Positions 24,158 through 35,490 of a stretch of DNA of 64,000 nt are shown piece by piece. The stretch's first letter is position 1. Every line of letters begins with the position of its first letter. Position numbers and translations under genes: made by a program. This DNA comes from Effrenium voratum (lineage: Eukaryota; Sar; Dinophyceae; Suessiales; Symbiodiniaceae). Where the stretch lies: contig CAUJNA010003057.1 of assembly GCA_963377175.1 (NCBI GenBank), forward strand, positions 276,001 through 340,000, read 5' to 3'. The notes beneath the pieces are model-generated. The model made no database searches. It was not told the origin of the DNA and saw only the letters and a list, made by a program, of their open reading frames with translations.

Positions 24158-24194
24158 ATCTGGAGCTGCTGTTGTGACCTGCGGTGTGTTGTAA
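24094..24194 (+). pseudogene. Frameshifted last RCC1-like repeat
   Basis: Relative to the preceding units, about 17 bases that would encode the GGDSNQ part are missing after GAATTTGG, which shifts the frame; nine more bases are missing in frame. The main frame ends out of register at 24157. The shifted frame continues the repeat (VQEQLRNV, QATAGAFAPILESGA, AVVTCGVL) to TAA at 24192-24194. It could be true decay, an assembly error, or a very short non-canonical intron. Confidence 0.7.
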
Positions 24195-24837
24195 AACGGC
24201 GTCCAGCCAATCTGGAGCACATGAATGAAAGAAAAGAACAATCCAAGGCACGTTTCCATTGACGCTTGGCAACAGCGTGTCTGGCTGTGTCTGATTTGTA
24301 ACCCCCCCCTCCAAACAAATGGCATCGGTTTTCGTTTTGGTTTCCCTTTCACGGCCACTGAAAACGGGCACCGAGCCTCAAACAAACCATGCCAACACAA
24401 ACCCGATCCACCAACTGTCTCACATCACACTACTAGTCTCCAGGTCATAAAGACTAGGTCATGGGGAGACCAACCTACCAAGCAAGCACCTGCAAAGACC
24501 TTCAATGGGAGTTCTCTGGCACACGCCGGCTTGCTTTTTCAAGACCAAGGGCAAATCTGTATCAGAGAGGGGTGGGGGTCAGGCCAAGTTTTTAACAGAA
24601 TCGTTTTTCCCCATACTTGGCCCGGCCTGGTAGCCGGCGAAGATGTCGTCGGGGAGGCCCCGGTGCGTGTCAAAAAAAACCCAACACCTTTCAGAAACCC
24701 TTATTCGGACACTACCTCGTAATTCGGGGTTTGGAGCCCACGTGGGGCCGGCGGGCTCGCCGTAAACTGGACAGACAAAAAATCAGTCACGAAAGGTGCA
24801 ACATGATGAGTCAAGGCACAAGGAGGCCCAAGCGAGA

Positions 24838-25745
24838 TCCGCACTTCTGATCTGATCAACACTTCTGATCCACACTTCCGAGGGACGACACGTCTGAGCA
24901 ACACTTCTGAGCAACACTTCTGTTCGACCCTTTTGATCGACTCTGCAACACTTCTGCATCGCGTTACAGCGAGAGCGATTTGAGCCGTCCAAAGTGCGCA
25001 GAGGGCTCGCTTCGCGTTCGCAAAATGTGCCGCGCCACAGCGAGAGCGATTTGACCCACCCAAAGTGCGCAGAGGATTTGCTTCGCGTTCACAAAATGTT
25101 CACCGCGCCACAGCGAGAGCGATCTCGCTGGGTCAAAGTGCTTGCCACGAATCTACACCCAGGCGCACTCAAAATACTCACCGCACCGTACAGCCAGAGC
25201 GCTTCGACCCACTCAAAGTGCGCAGAGGGTTCGCTTCGCGTTCACCAAATGTGCACCGCCACAGCGAGAGCGATCTTGCTGGGTCAAAGTGACGCGCTTG
25301 CCCTCAAATCTACACCCAGGCGCACTCAACATACGCACCGCACCGCTTTGGCTGCGCTTCGACCCACCCAAAGTGCGCAGAGCGTTCGCTTCGCGTTCAC
25401 CAAATGTGCACCGCGCCACAGCGAGAGCGATCTCGCTGGGTCAAAGTGACGCGCTTGCCACGAAATCTACACCCATGCGCACTCAAAATACGCACCGCAC
25501 CACAGCCAGAGCGCTTCGACCCACCCCAAGTGCACAGATGGCTCGCCTCGCGTGCGCAAAATGTGCACCGCGCCACAGCGAGAGCGATCTTGCTGAGTGA
25601 AAGTGACGCGCTTGCCACGAAATCTACACCCAGGCGCACTCAAAATGCGCGCCGCGCCACAGCGAGAGCGATTCGACCCACCAAGTGCGCAGAGGGTTCG
25701 CTTCGCGTGCTCAAAATGTGCGCCGCGCCACAGCGAGAGCGATCT
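24838..25745. repeat. Second copy of the 13-bp and 73-bp satellites
   Basis: It begins with ~120 bp of the 13-bp satellite (CTTCTGATCTGATCAACACT, also present near 20620), then 73-bp units from 24957. Here the 73-bp unit alternates with a segment carrying GACGCGCTTGCCACGAAATC and TACACCCAGGCGCACTCAAA, giving a ~145-150-bp higher-order period not seen in block 1. ORFs in this stretch are repeat by-products. Confidence 0.85.
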
Positions 25746-26460
25746 CGCTGAGTCAAAGTGACGCGCTTGCCACGAAATCTACACCCAGACACCAAAGTGC
25801 TGCGCCTGCCACGAAATTTGCACGAAAAGCTCGAAAGTGCTGCGCCTGCCCCGAATTCAACCAAAACGCTCGAAAGTGCCGCGCCTGTCACGCAAAGCAT
25901 GCTTGCTACAAACTCAAAATCATCCAAAGCGCTGGACCTGCCACGAAATCCAACCTTGACACATCCAAAACTAGCACGGGACTGCGGCGCCAGAGTGATG
26001 TCGACCAATTTTGACACGCTTCAGGCTTGCCAAAACGAGCCGATTGTACGACAGGGCCAACGAAAACGGCGCCGGTGTAAACACTATCGCGCGCCTGCCA
26101 AGCAGGACGCCTCAAAGCGACCACCCCTGGGTCGCAAATCCGCAACGAGGACGCGCAGCCTTCCAAAACACTGCGCCATACTGCGCCTGCGCAGCGAAAC
26201 GACACGTCGAGCTTCGAGAAGCTACGATTCGCGCGCAGGGCCAACGAAAACAGCACTTGCCGATCCATCAAAAACACGCTTCCACGACGAATCCCAATGG
26301 CACACGCTTATCGCCTCACTGCGGACGGTTGCGAACGGTTGCAAACGGTTGCGAACGGTTGCGAACGGTTGCGAACGGTTGCGAACTCTGGAGCATCTCC
26401 TCGCGAACACGGTCTCCACCCCCAGACCCCCACTTATAAACGGGAACCCTTCGCTACTTC
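25742..26460. repeat. Direct segmental duplication, copy 2
   Basis: Same order and orientation as 21301-21995, at an offset of about 4.44 kb, and similar by eye at roughly nine bases in ten. Differences include small indels, a missing CACGTTTACGACACG-type stretch and more copies of the CGAACGGTTG decamer at about 26319-26392. With copy 1 it brackets the RCC1-like gene. Confidence 0.85.
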
Positions 26461-28046
26461 GGGAAAAAGGGGGATGTTCCAACCAAGGTCCCATGGGTTG
26501 TTCCCACCGCCATGGTTAGAATCAAAGGCACAAGTCTTGTACGCTGAGGCGAGTTCCGGCCTAGGGGCCATGTGGCGCTTCAGCGTGCCTTCAAGGAGTC
26601 GAAAGAGCCACCGGTTTTAGGGACCGCCATGAGGTCCCAAGATGCTTATGGCTTCCTTGGGGAAATAACCTTTGCTTTTCATAGTGGTGTGGTCATGTAG
26701 GGGAAAACCTGAAGCCCTGAATCTGTGCTTTTCATTCTAGTGTTGCGGTGTTTACTCTTGCCATGATGTAATGTTGTCTTGAATTTCCCCACTGCCCTAT
26801 TCCAATTTGTTTGACCCTGAAATTGCTTGCCCTCTTTCCAGCAAACATGAGTCTGAGAGTGTGTTTTGCGTGGTTGGAAACCAGGACAACCAACACTTTG
26901 GGGCACTTTTGGGGAATTTGACACGCACCCACATGATGCTTGGCGGAAGATCGGAGTGTTTTGGACCAGTACCATCCGCTTGAAAAGGCCCTCAACATCT
27001 TCATGAAGGTTGGGAGGGCAAAGGTTAGTACTGGGTACCATTTTGGATAGACCTACCTGGGCCCCGACCCCCCCTTTTTTGGAGCAATGAAACTCACGGA
27101 GCTGTGTTGCAGTCAGACGGGTTTGGGTCTTGAGCCACGTCCAGCTTTGTGGCCCTACGTGGGACAACATGTTCGTGATGTGTATGTATATATGTATATA
27201 CACACATTTCCTTCGCCACAACCAAGTCCTCTTACATGCTTATGATATTGTCAGTTTCCGAGTCATGACCTAGCATTTTTAGCTGCAAGCAAAAGGAAGA
27301 TTCCAACCTGGGGCCCCAAAACACTGCTCTTTTTTTTGGTCAAAAGGCTTTGCGCAAAAAACATGGTCATACGGCCAAATACGTTTTATATATATATATA
27401 TATATATATAAATCTCGACAAAATACGGGCTTTATACGGCGGGCACCTAAGGCAAATGACTTTTGACCAAACAAAAAAAGTGGTGTTTCGGCTCCAGGAA
27501 GACTATTGCACATGGGCAAGGAATGCCCAGGGACTGATCTATGTTTGGCAGAGAAATTCGAACGCTTGGGCGCACCTTAGCCATTTGCAGGGTAGCACCT
27601 GATGGTAGCACCCTGAAATGATCGAGTGACATGGTTCACGGTTGAGCCGATCTAAAGTGAGCAGTTTGGGACCAATTTGTCGCTTCTCCAAAGGACTGTT
27701 GGGGTTTACCGGATGTTGAGGGCGTTTCTTCGACAAATGATTCTGCCAGCGCAGAATCGACTACTGAGATCAATCCGTCTCGCGGTTGCTAGCCTGTTGG
27801 GCACCTAAGCGTCGATGTGGTCTGGCTGGCGTGACGCTTTGCACCACAACTTTCAACACGGAAGCGCGTCAAACCCGCGTGTTGCAAGACATATATAGCG
27901 TGCATTTTGTACATAGGGGGGATATGATTTCTTTGCTTCCAATTTGTTTGCGAGAGATACCCCTCGGCTGACTTTGCTTTCCAGCGCCATCTTTTTGTGG
28001 AGCTGGACGCCTGAAGATTCCTTCAGCTGGCCAGGAGAGGAAGGCC
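26461..28046. other. Non-coding stretch with a (TA)n tract
   Basis: No convincing gene. A (TA)n tract lies at 27386-27410 and a TATGTATATA tract near 27180-27205. A 180-codon minus frame at 26679-27221 has no recognisable pattern and runs through the AT tract, so it was not called. Confidence 0.45.
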
Positions 28047-28172
28047 ATGGAGGACATGGAGCGGGAGGCGCTGATTCTGCAGCTCATGCAAGTGGTGACG
28101 CTCTTTTGGAAGAGGCGGGCCAGCGAGCGCTTGCGCTTGCGCCCGAAAGGCTTCAAGCGGTTGATCCCCGAG
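28047..28172 (+). CDS. Possible first exon of an unknown gene
   Basis: An ATG in good context (AAGGCCATGG) opens a 42-codon helix-like segment, MEDMEREALILQLMQVVT then LFWKRRASERLRLRPKGF and KRLIPE, ending at a GT donor (GAG/GTTTGG). Just after the donor this frame meets a stop. A different frame through the same DNA is also open (to 28306) but reads as low-complexity Ala/Gly. It resembles the N-terminal helix of a multi-exon gene; the family is unknown. Its phase does not match the next candidate exon, so at least one exon between them is missing. Confidence 0.4.
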
Positions 28173-28508
28173 GTTTGGTCGATTTGACACGGGACCAGGT
28201 TCAGCTGGCTTCGGCAGCGGCTTTCGCCCAGTTCGAAGCACCTGAGAATCTGGTAAACCTGACCTGCAATTTGCATGGGACGGGCAGCTGCTCCACCATG
28301 GTTTAAGACGTTGACGAACGCAATGCAATGTGGAGTTCCCAATAGTTTTCGTCGACACCTTTGTCAGGCCAACCCTGTGTTGACTCATCGTGTCGAGGCC
28401 AATGTGCGTATTGTTTAGCGAAGCATTGCCAGACTTAGTGTTAAATTGTTGCCTTTTCAGTTTTCCGTGTTTTTACCTTTCAACTGGCAAAACATGAGCT
28501 TTTTGCAG

Positions 28509-28663
28509 GCCGGGTGGCTAAGTCCAGCAATCGGTCTGCCGGCGCTTCTCACAGGCGCAAAGACCCGGAGTGGGCGAAGCCGCCCAAGGAGTTGTTGCGG
28601 AAGCACTTGACGGAAATCTGCAGCGGGGACCCCAGCGAAGATGTGTGGTGGGCTTTTCTGCAG
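28509..28663 (+). CDS. Exon of an unknown gene
   Basis: It follows a clean acceptor (CATGAGCTTTTTGCAG) and ends at a GT donor after TTTCTGCAG. It encodes about 51 residues: KSSNRSAGASHRRKDPEW, AKPPKELLRKHLTEICSG, DPSEDVWWAFLQ. The charged composition and codon use look coding. It starts two bases before a codon boundary and ends on one. Function is unknown; it is likely part of the same transcript as 28047-28172. Confidence 0.45.
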
Positions 28664-30167
28664 GTTCCACACGAACTTTGGTCGATCCCAAAGGGTGCCT
28701 TTCGGGTGGAGTTTGAACTGGAGGGGCCGTGTGGCAGACGGGTCCTACTTTTCTTCGGAGGCATCCTCATGCCTACGGTAGGAAACGGGTTCTCGCCCAT
28801 GTGCCTACTGTACCTACCACGGCCCGTCCCAGCATGGCCATGAATCCTGACAGCAGTTCACCGACCGCCCATGGAAGTTCCTTTTGTTGCGGAGCCGTAT
28901 TTCAGACCTGTGATCCCTGGATCGCTGGCGCCCGCTGGTTCGTTGTGGCCCAAATATGTTTGAAAAACAGTTCCCACACCCCAGTGGGTCGGCCATGTTC
29001 ACCTTGCGAACTTACGATCATGTGCTTCCCCTGAAGGGGCAATGGGTCCACAAAGGCAACCCAGGATTCACACCCTCACCAAACATTCGGTCGAACAAGC
29101 CCCCCTTCCGCCAGCCCTGGCAAGACCTGTGCGGCTTGGGCCCAATCCATGGGGCCATTCTTCGCCGGGGTGGAGATAAGACACCCTAGAGGAACATGGC
29201 CCATTTTCCCATGTTCGGAGGATGTCCACACAAACGCATCCCTTGTGGGAAGCAACCCTGACCAAAAAGGCTTGTCAATTGCCACAGGCCCAGATAAATG
29301 GGAAGGTGGTTTCGAAAGCAACAAACACATGTGCTGGTCGAGGGTGCCTGTTTTTGGTTTTGCACGGTGAAGGGGGACCGCCCAGTTGCGCACGCCCGGC
29401 CACACAACGCCCACAAACATGAGCTAGACAAATAGGGAACGCCAAAGAAAAGCCAGTCCATTTTGCCGTTAAGGCAAGGGAGCCCAAAGGGACTCAACAC
29501 ATTTGGAGTTCTGAAAGGCTCCCATTGAGCTTGCTTCAAAAGACCTGAGTCACAATCAAAACCAGGGTAGATTCTTTGAAGCTTACGCAAGGATCTTTGC
29601 ATGGTTCTAAAGACACCATAGACCGATCGGTTTTTTTTGTGACTCACCGAAGGACGTTGTCCTTTGGTCGGTTCCAAAGGTTTGGGAGCCAGGCACCAGC
29701 CGTGCCGCCCGGCGTCTTGGGAACACCGCGGAAGCCTTGGCACCTCGGCAGGGTGTCTTGACGTCTGGGACGTTCTCCAATCAACGCCCCGGAAACGTCC
29801 CTCACTTTTTGAGTTTCGTGTCGATGTTTTGTCAGAACAGTTTCGCTGTGAGACCAAAACATATTTTTTAGTGGGAAGTAAACAGGGACTACCATTTTAG
29901 TGGTTTTGCAAACATATCTTTCAATGGTTGGAACTCTCTCAAAGATGGCGGACATCCCCAACGAGTTTTGATGCTATGGTCATGGTTCAACCACTTGAAA
30001 CTCATTCCCATTCCACGTCCTCGGCTTCGGGCTTCGCAGTTGGCTGAGAAGAGGCAGCCGGAGCCTCTCGAGGCCGCAGAGACCTTTTTGGGGAAGCGGA
30101 TATGCAAACAACTATTTAAAAGTATACTTATAACTTTTTGAAACTACTTGTCTTTACATGAAAATAG
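28664..30167. other. Intron-like stretch
   Basis: No exon was recognised. Overlapping frames on both strands around 29186-29857 (minus, up to 223 codons) lack any protein pattern. Confidence 0.4.
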
Positions 30168-30270
30168 CAGATAAAGCAGAGGCCGATGCTGTTGCCCAGG
30201 AGGCGGCTGGAGGTGACCTTTGCAATTTCATCTTCAAACATTCAATGGCCCGCCGCGGCGTGCGCAGCTG
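30168..30270 (+). CDS. Possible exon
   Basis: It lies between an acceptor (ACATGAAAATAG) and a GT donor (CAGCTG/GTGATA). The translation KAEADAVAQEAAGGDLCN continues FIFKHSMARRGVRSW. The acceptor could also be one of two AGs a few bases downstream without changing the frame. The exon ends two bases into a codon. Family unknown. Confidence 0.4.
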
Positions 30271-30673
30271 GTGATATACCAGGGCAATGTGCCAGAGCAG
30301 TTGCCATCAGCCACAGTATGTTGTTGGAGGTATCTTTGACGGGGTTTTACAGACCTCAGCAGATCAAAAACATGCCCTGGGCTTGTTGGGGTTGGGACCT
30401 GACATGCTGCATTTTGAGTTTCATTGAATTTTGGCGGTTTTGAGTCTGAGATGCTGAGGTAGGACGCGGGTTTTGGAGGGACCCCCCAAACGGTTGGTTT
30501 CCTGGTGGCGCGCAAATGGCTCCATACACTTTTCTGTTGACATGCCTGGATTAGGACCCCAAATTTGTTGGAAGGGTTGCAGAACCCCGCAAAGTCTCCC
30601 AAACGAGGGTCTATTTAAGAGCCGTTCCGCCGGGGTTGGGGTGGCTTTGACTTGTATTTTATCCCGCTGTGAG

Positions 30674-30761
30674 CATGGCATGAATGAACCTCAGCTGGTG
30701 GATTTGACAGGACATCATAATTATTGGCATTTTGCTTGGCGGAAGTCAAAGCAAATGGAAG
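30674..30761 (+). CDS. Exon, phase-matched to 31064-31140
   Basis: The translation HGMNEPQLVDLTGHHNYW then HFAWRKSKQMEG is followed by a GT donor (ATGGAAG/GTAGTT), leaving one base of a codon. The next candidate exon supplies the other two, giving Gly at the join. Upstream is a plausible acceptor, CCCGCTGTGAG. No family recognised. Confidence 0.45.
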
Positions 30762-31063
30762 GTAGTTCTCCATGCTTGTTTTCTGTTTTGGGAGGCTGAT
30801 AACCAATTATGGTGGCAGTCATAGCGGCGCTCCCATGATGAAGGTCCCTCACTACTCCCATTTTGGGGGGGAGTTCCTGAATTCTGAAATTATGGTACTT
30901 GCAGTGTATTATAGCAATTAGCGTATATGTTTTTGGCATCCCGATGTTCCAGTGGTGAGTTTGCACGTCATCCCGCCATCGTCCCTTTGCTACAGTACTA
31001 TAGTAGCTGGTGAACCACGCTGACATAGATGTTGGCAAGCCTTTTGGAATTTGCTTTTCCGAG

Positions 31064-31140
31064 GTCAAATTATTTTTGAGCGAGAGAGTAATGCTGGGGT
31101 TCCAAGTTTCAACTATACCGTGGTGCTAATTGACAGGAAC
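31064..31140 (+). CDS. Exon, phase-matched to 30674-30761
   Basis: After the acceptor GCTTTTCCGAG it enters two bases before a codon boundary, as the preceding exon requires. It reads QIIFERESNAGVPSFNYT then VVLIDRN up to a possible donor GTACTG at 31141. The frame stays open to 31251, so the exon may be longer. It has the look of an alternating beta-strand domain, but no family is recognised. Confidence 0.45.
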
Positions 31141-32165
31141 GTACTGAATGCATGTTTAGGCCTGTCTTGTTTGAAGCTGCCCTTGTGGGTGCAATTCTTA
31201 TTTTGCGACAAGCCCGTTGCAGTTTGGTCAGAGAACATGTGGCCAGATTGAGGAAGTGGAGCGATGTTCCTAAGGGAGAAGCTGAGTGCTGCATGCGGCC
31301 CTTGGGTCCCCGGTTTTCGGCACCTTTTGGAGTTGACCCTATCGAAGCAAGCTTTGCGTGAGAGCATGCTGACCGATCAGCGCGCCTCGAAACTTTGGCC
31401 TCCAAGTGCACTAGCCCTCTTGACGACATGCCACACTTCGCCTTAGGTGGCAAAAGGACATTAGTCCGGGCGTGTGCGTAAAACACATCAAGCTGCAGAT
31501 CTGAAAGATTCCATTCGAGGTTTCAAGCGTTTAATGACATTTGAACATCTTTCTGAAGTGAGATCTTGTTTGTTCAAGGTGTTACACCTGACCTTGGCAA
31601 CAGTTCCCAAACACCGCTTGAGGGGAGATCCCAGACAAGGCTTCCTGGACCCACGGGCTGTGCGTATGCCGTTCACGATTCAGGGTTGCATGTGCTGCAA
31701 AGACTTCCATCCAGGGTCTACGGTCCTCTTTTGGGGAAACCAATGCCTGGGCTCAGGGTTCCCTCAACTTCCCTTTTTATCTTGAGTGGCGATCCTTTCA
31801 ATGGAAAGCTCCAGAAAAAGTTGATCAACAATCTAGTGAGCCCTGATCCAAACATGGAGCCTGACAGCTTGCACCGACTCCCAGGTCCTATTGTGTGCAG
31901 AGACGCATACAGCGAAGGGCAAAGCGCAGGTGGATAAGAAGGAGATCTGGGCACCTGGGCAGAGCAAGCCGAGCATTGTAAAATGGTGAACATTTCGTTC
32001 TCAAAAGGAAATGTTGGTCGCAGGGTTCCTTTGAATCATTTAGAGGGAAGTTTTGAGGATGTCACTTTAGTGGACCCAGCCACATCCTGAAGCGCATGGC
32101 AAAATCTACGCCCGTGCAACGGACAATATTTGTCCAGTCGCTTTTTGGCCCTTGCGGTTCTGCAG

Positions 32166-32460
32166 GTATCGGTTTTGGGAGAGTATTTTCGGGCACTCAT
32201 ATGCTGCTGCGGTATCATTTTGCTCGACAGCTCCCAGCAAAGCTACAGTCCTTTTTGATTGTCCAGGTCATGCTTGTGAAGCTGGTTCCTCCAAAATCAA
32301 AACTCTAACTTTTTTGCTGGAACTCTGGAGAGGTGACTTCAAAGGGAGCCAAGCAAGGGAACAAATGTGTATTGTCCAGTTGGACTCGTCTCTTGATAAA
32401 TCGCTTCAGGACACCGGGAAGAGCCACACCAAGTTGGCAAACTCTTTGGGGTGGTCATAA
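32166..32460 (+). CDS. Possible terminal exon of the 28-32 kb gene
   Basis: From an acceptor (TTGCGGTTCTGCAG) a 97-codon frame runs to TAA: FWESIFGHSYAAAVSF, ATVLFDCPGHACEAG, KTLTFLLELWRGDFKG, SLDKSLQDTGKSHTKL. It is moderately protein-like. A second frame is open for the first ~30 codons, so the assignment is tentative. Function unknown. Confidence 0.35.
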
Positions 32461-35379
32461 AGACGCAACCGCATCCTAGCCAGGGTTCTACTACCTGGAG
32501 TCTTAAAGGTTGTAGAACGTATGATCAACTACAAAGATCCTTAGACGCGGTGATAGCTTTATAGGAAGATGTTGTAGTACACCTATTAATGATAGAACCA
32601 ACGGTCCGCTTGGGCGCTGTGAAATGGACGCTCAGTCGGAGGGTAAAATACCGTCAGATTGAGGCCGACTACAAGTCCCGGACACTGATGCAGCTTCACC
32701 CGCGAGGCGTCTTGTGGAATTGGGTTCGTCGCATCAAGCGGCCTCAAAAAGGGAAACCGTTTTGAGGTCTAAAGGCTTCCAATGGAGGTGAACCCCCCTT
32801 TTAATGCAGGGTTTTGTCCGAGGGGCAAGACACCTTTACCAGGCTTGACTCACCCTTTTGGTTTTTGGCTTGGTGTTGGGCCCTTTTGGCCATTTGGGAT
32901 TTTTCTGGCTTTTTGACCTTCAAAAAGTGACATCTGTTCGCAAGTGAACCTAAGCCAAGCCAAGGGGCTGAATCTTTCCTGGCACAGGGCCGCTTTGGGG
33001 TCATTCGGCTTTGACCGAAACATGTGGTTTCATTCGGGTTGTGAATCTTGCTTCGACATGCTGTTGAACAAGTACCCGGTTTCACGCGGGTCACCTTTGC
33101 AAATGACCGGAATGAGGGGCAATTCGGGCAAATACGGCCAGATTTGCAGTTTTGGAGTGGGGGGGGGAACGACAAAACCGCCATACGCTTCGCTCGGTTG
33201 CTGATAACCAAGGATTCAAAATGAGTACAAGTGGCCAAAAGAGTACTACAAGGGGCTTGTCCCAAACCAACAATATGATTATCACTATCAAAGTACGCGC
33301 AGCAAGGGTTCCGATCGTTTAGGCCCTTGATGGGAGGCCCTGACAATTCACATACATCCCTGCAAACAACTGAAACAAGATCATAGATTCCTCCACAAAT
33401 TGTGTGGTGTTGTTTTTCTCTTGGGGGGTCCATTGTAGTTGTCAGGAGTAGGTGGGCCAGTAGGGGACATATCCAACCACATAGAGACTTTGCAACCTTG
33501 CAGTTCATTGACGGCTGTGGAATGCTTTGCAATTGCCCAGGCATTTCAAGCTCGCTTCTTGCTACCCTTCTCTCCCCTTGTCTTGTTTCGCCTTTATACT
33601 TGTTGACCAATAGATACACTTGTTGACCAATAGAAACATCTCACATGTCGGCTACCCTTTAGGGGTTTGCTTAAAAGCAGAAATGGGTGTGGCTCAAAAT
33701 TCAACAGGAGGGGTTACCCAGGTTTTGGTCCATGTTCCACTTACCAGGGTTCCATTTCGGTACCGGTTTTTGGAGCCACTGCCAAATGTTTTCAGGTTTA
33801 GATAGGGTTTAATGACCTTGGTGCTTGGTTTGGGACCGCTTTCGGAGGTGCAAGGAATCCAGCGTGCAAATTGAAACATGTCCACAAACAGTCGCTTGCC
33901 CGGGCCGTTGTTTTTTTGGTATTCACGCACAAGAAGCTTTGACAACGGTGGATGATCTCAATAGGTTCTGCCAGCCGGACGCAAGATCGGCTTGCACGCG
34001 CCATGTTGTCCGGCGAACTTGGTCTTGGGAAGCCATCCCTCAAGGGTGGGTATGTTTTTTCGGAGCTCCATGGTTAAATCTGCCTGGCGCAAAGTACCTT
34101 CAGGATCAGCGGATCTGTGTGTTTGCCCTTGACAAAGCCTGAGTGTTGCTGATCCCCTGGGAAGCTCAAGCAAAGGTATTTCCTCCGGTGGTTGCACTGT
34201 AAGCCTTTGGCGTTTTTGTTGACCTGGAGTAGCCACGACACTCATGATGCTGAATTTTGAGTTCTTGGGTGTTCGTTCAAGTTAGTAAGTTGTTGGTAAC
34301 CTAGGTTGCAACCTCTTGCAAGCCTCTTTAAGTGGGGTTGAAAGTCATTAGTAGGGTGGCTAACCACTTACTAACTTGGCGGAACATCCAAGTATGTGAC
34401 CCCCTTGGTTGCAGCGTCCGCTCGCTCTCTCACTCGAGGCGACCGCGCAGCACCCTGGCCGCAGCAATGGGCCCTTGATTCTGCGCAACCGGGTGCGTCT
34501 TTTCGGAGAACCCCTTGTTTAGCAGCACACTGCGGTCTTTTTAGGGGTCCCCCAACATTTGAGTATTCTGTTGATGAGCGTAGACCCCCCCCCCCCCCAG
34601 CAGGTTTAGGAGGAATCCGGTTCTTTCTTTCAGAGGCCTTCATATGCCTTGATAGGAAGCCATGAAACAAGTTTGTTCGGACGGTTTGCAGTAAACTGCA
34701 AGCCGAAGCCGGAGGAGATGGCTGTGATTTGCTTCAGCAAAAACAAGAAACCCAACCAAACCGCCCAGTCACGGTCTCTTTTGTCCTGAGGTTGTGAAGC
34801 TGCCCAAGCTTAAGGATGATCCCACTCGCGAGCTACGAGGCGTGGGTGCCTATTGGGGGCTGGGCCTGGTTGCCTTCAAAAGGATACCCCAAGGAAGCCA
34901 GGAAGCCATGTGTTGCGTCCATGAGACATTCTGCTCAGCTAGGAATTGCTACCGGCAACAATGGCTAGCATCCTTCGACCATCGTTCTTTGAACAAGCCA
35001 CCTGGACCCTCAACCTATGCCCATAAGACAGTTGGAATTCAGCAGCCAAAATGTTGGGTTGCATTTTTTTAAATAAAAAAATGGGCTCGGTCCTGGCTGT
35101 GTTTTTGCATGGACGCTTGTGTGACCTTTCTCAAGCCATGTCAAGTGGGCACTTGGCAACACAGCAGGCTGGGTGCTCTTCTTCTTCGTTCCTCACTTGT
35201 TTGCGAAACAACTCACATTTGGAAGCTGAAGAACATGTGTGGGGCGAAGATGGAAAGCATTCTGCTCACGACAAGGTGTTGATCGATCATGGTGTCGCCA
35301 ATGGGCACCCCGTGTTGTGAGGGACCTTTCTAGACCTGTTAGGATCTAAACACATGAGATTTGCTCGTTCCGGTGACAG
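32461..35379. other. No exon recognised; short repeats
   Basis: A 19-bp unit, CTTGTTGACCAATAGAKAC, is tandemly repeated at about 33599-33637. A C14 run lies at 34587-34600. A 272-codon minus frame at 32801-33619 has no conserved pattern and was not called. Confidence 0.4.
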
Positions 35380-35490
35380 GAATGCTGGATGGAGAAACAA
35401 TTGTCTCCTGTGAGTCACACCAACCTGACGCGATGCTGTCCCTTCGCGCAGCAATGCTGGAACAATCAGGAACCACGGTCTCCACTCTCA
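35380..35490 (+). CDS. LRR-type exon 1
   Basis: A 111-nt exon between acceptor TCCGGTGACAG and a strong donor CTCA/GTGAGT. The translation MLDGETIVSCESHQPDAM then LSLRAAMLEQSGTTVSTL has leucines at LRR-like spacing. It starts two bases before a codon boundary and ends one base after; the exon at 37765 starts with two bases, so the join is in frame (Arg). It is the leftmost exon I would place in the large LRR gene. Confidence 0.5.
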
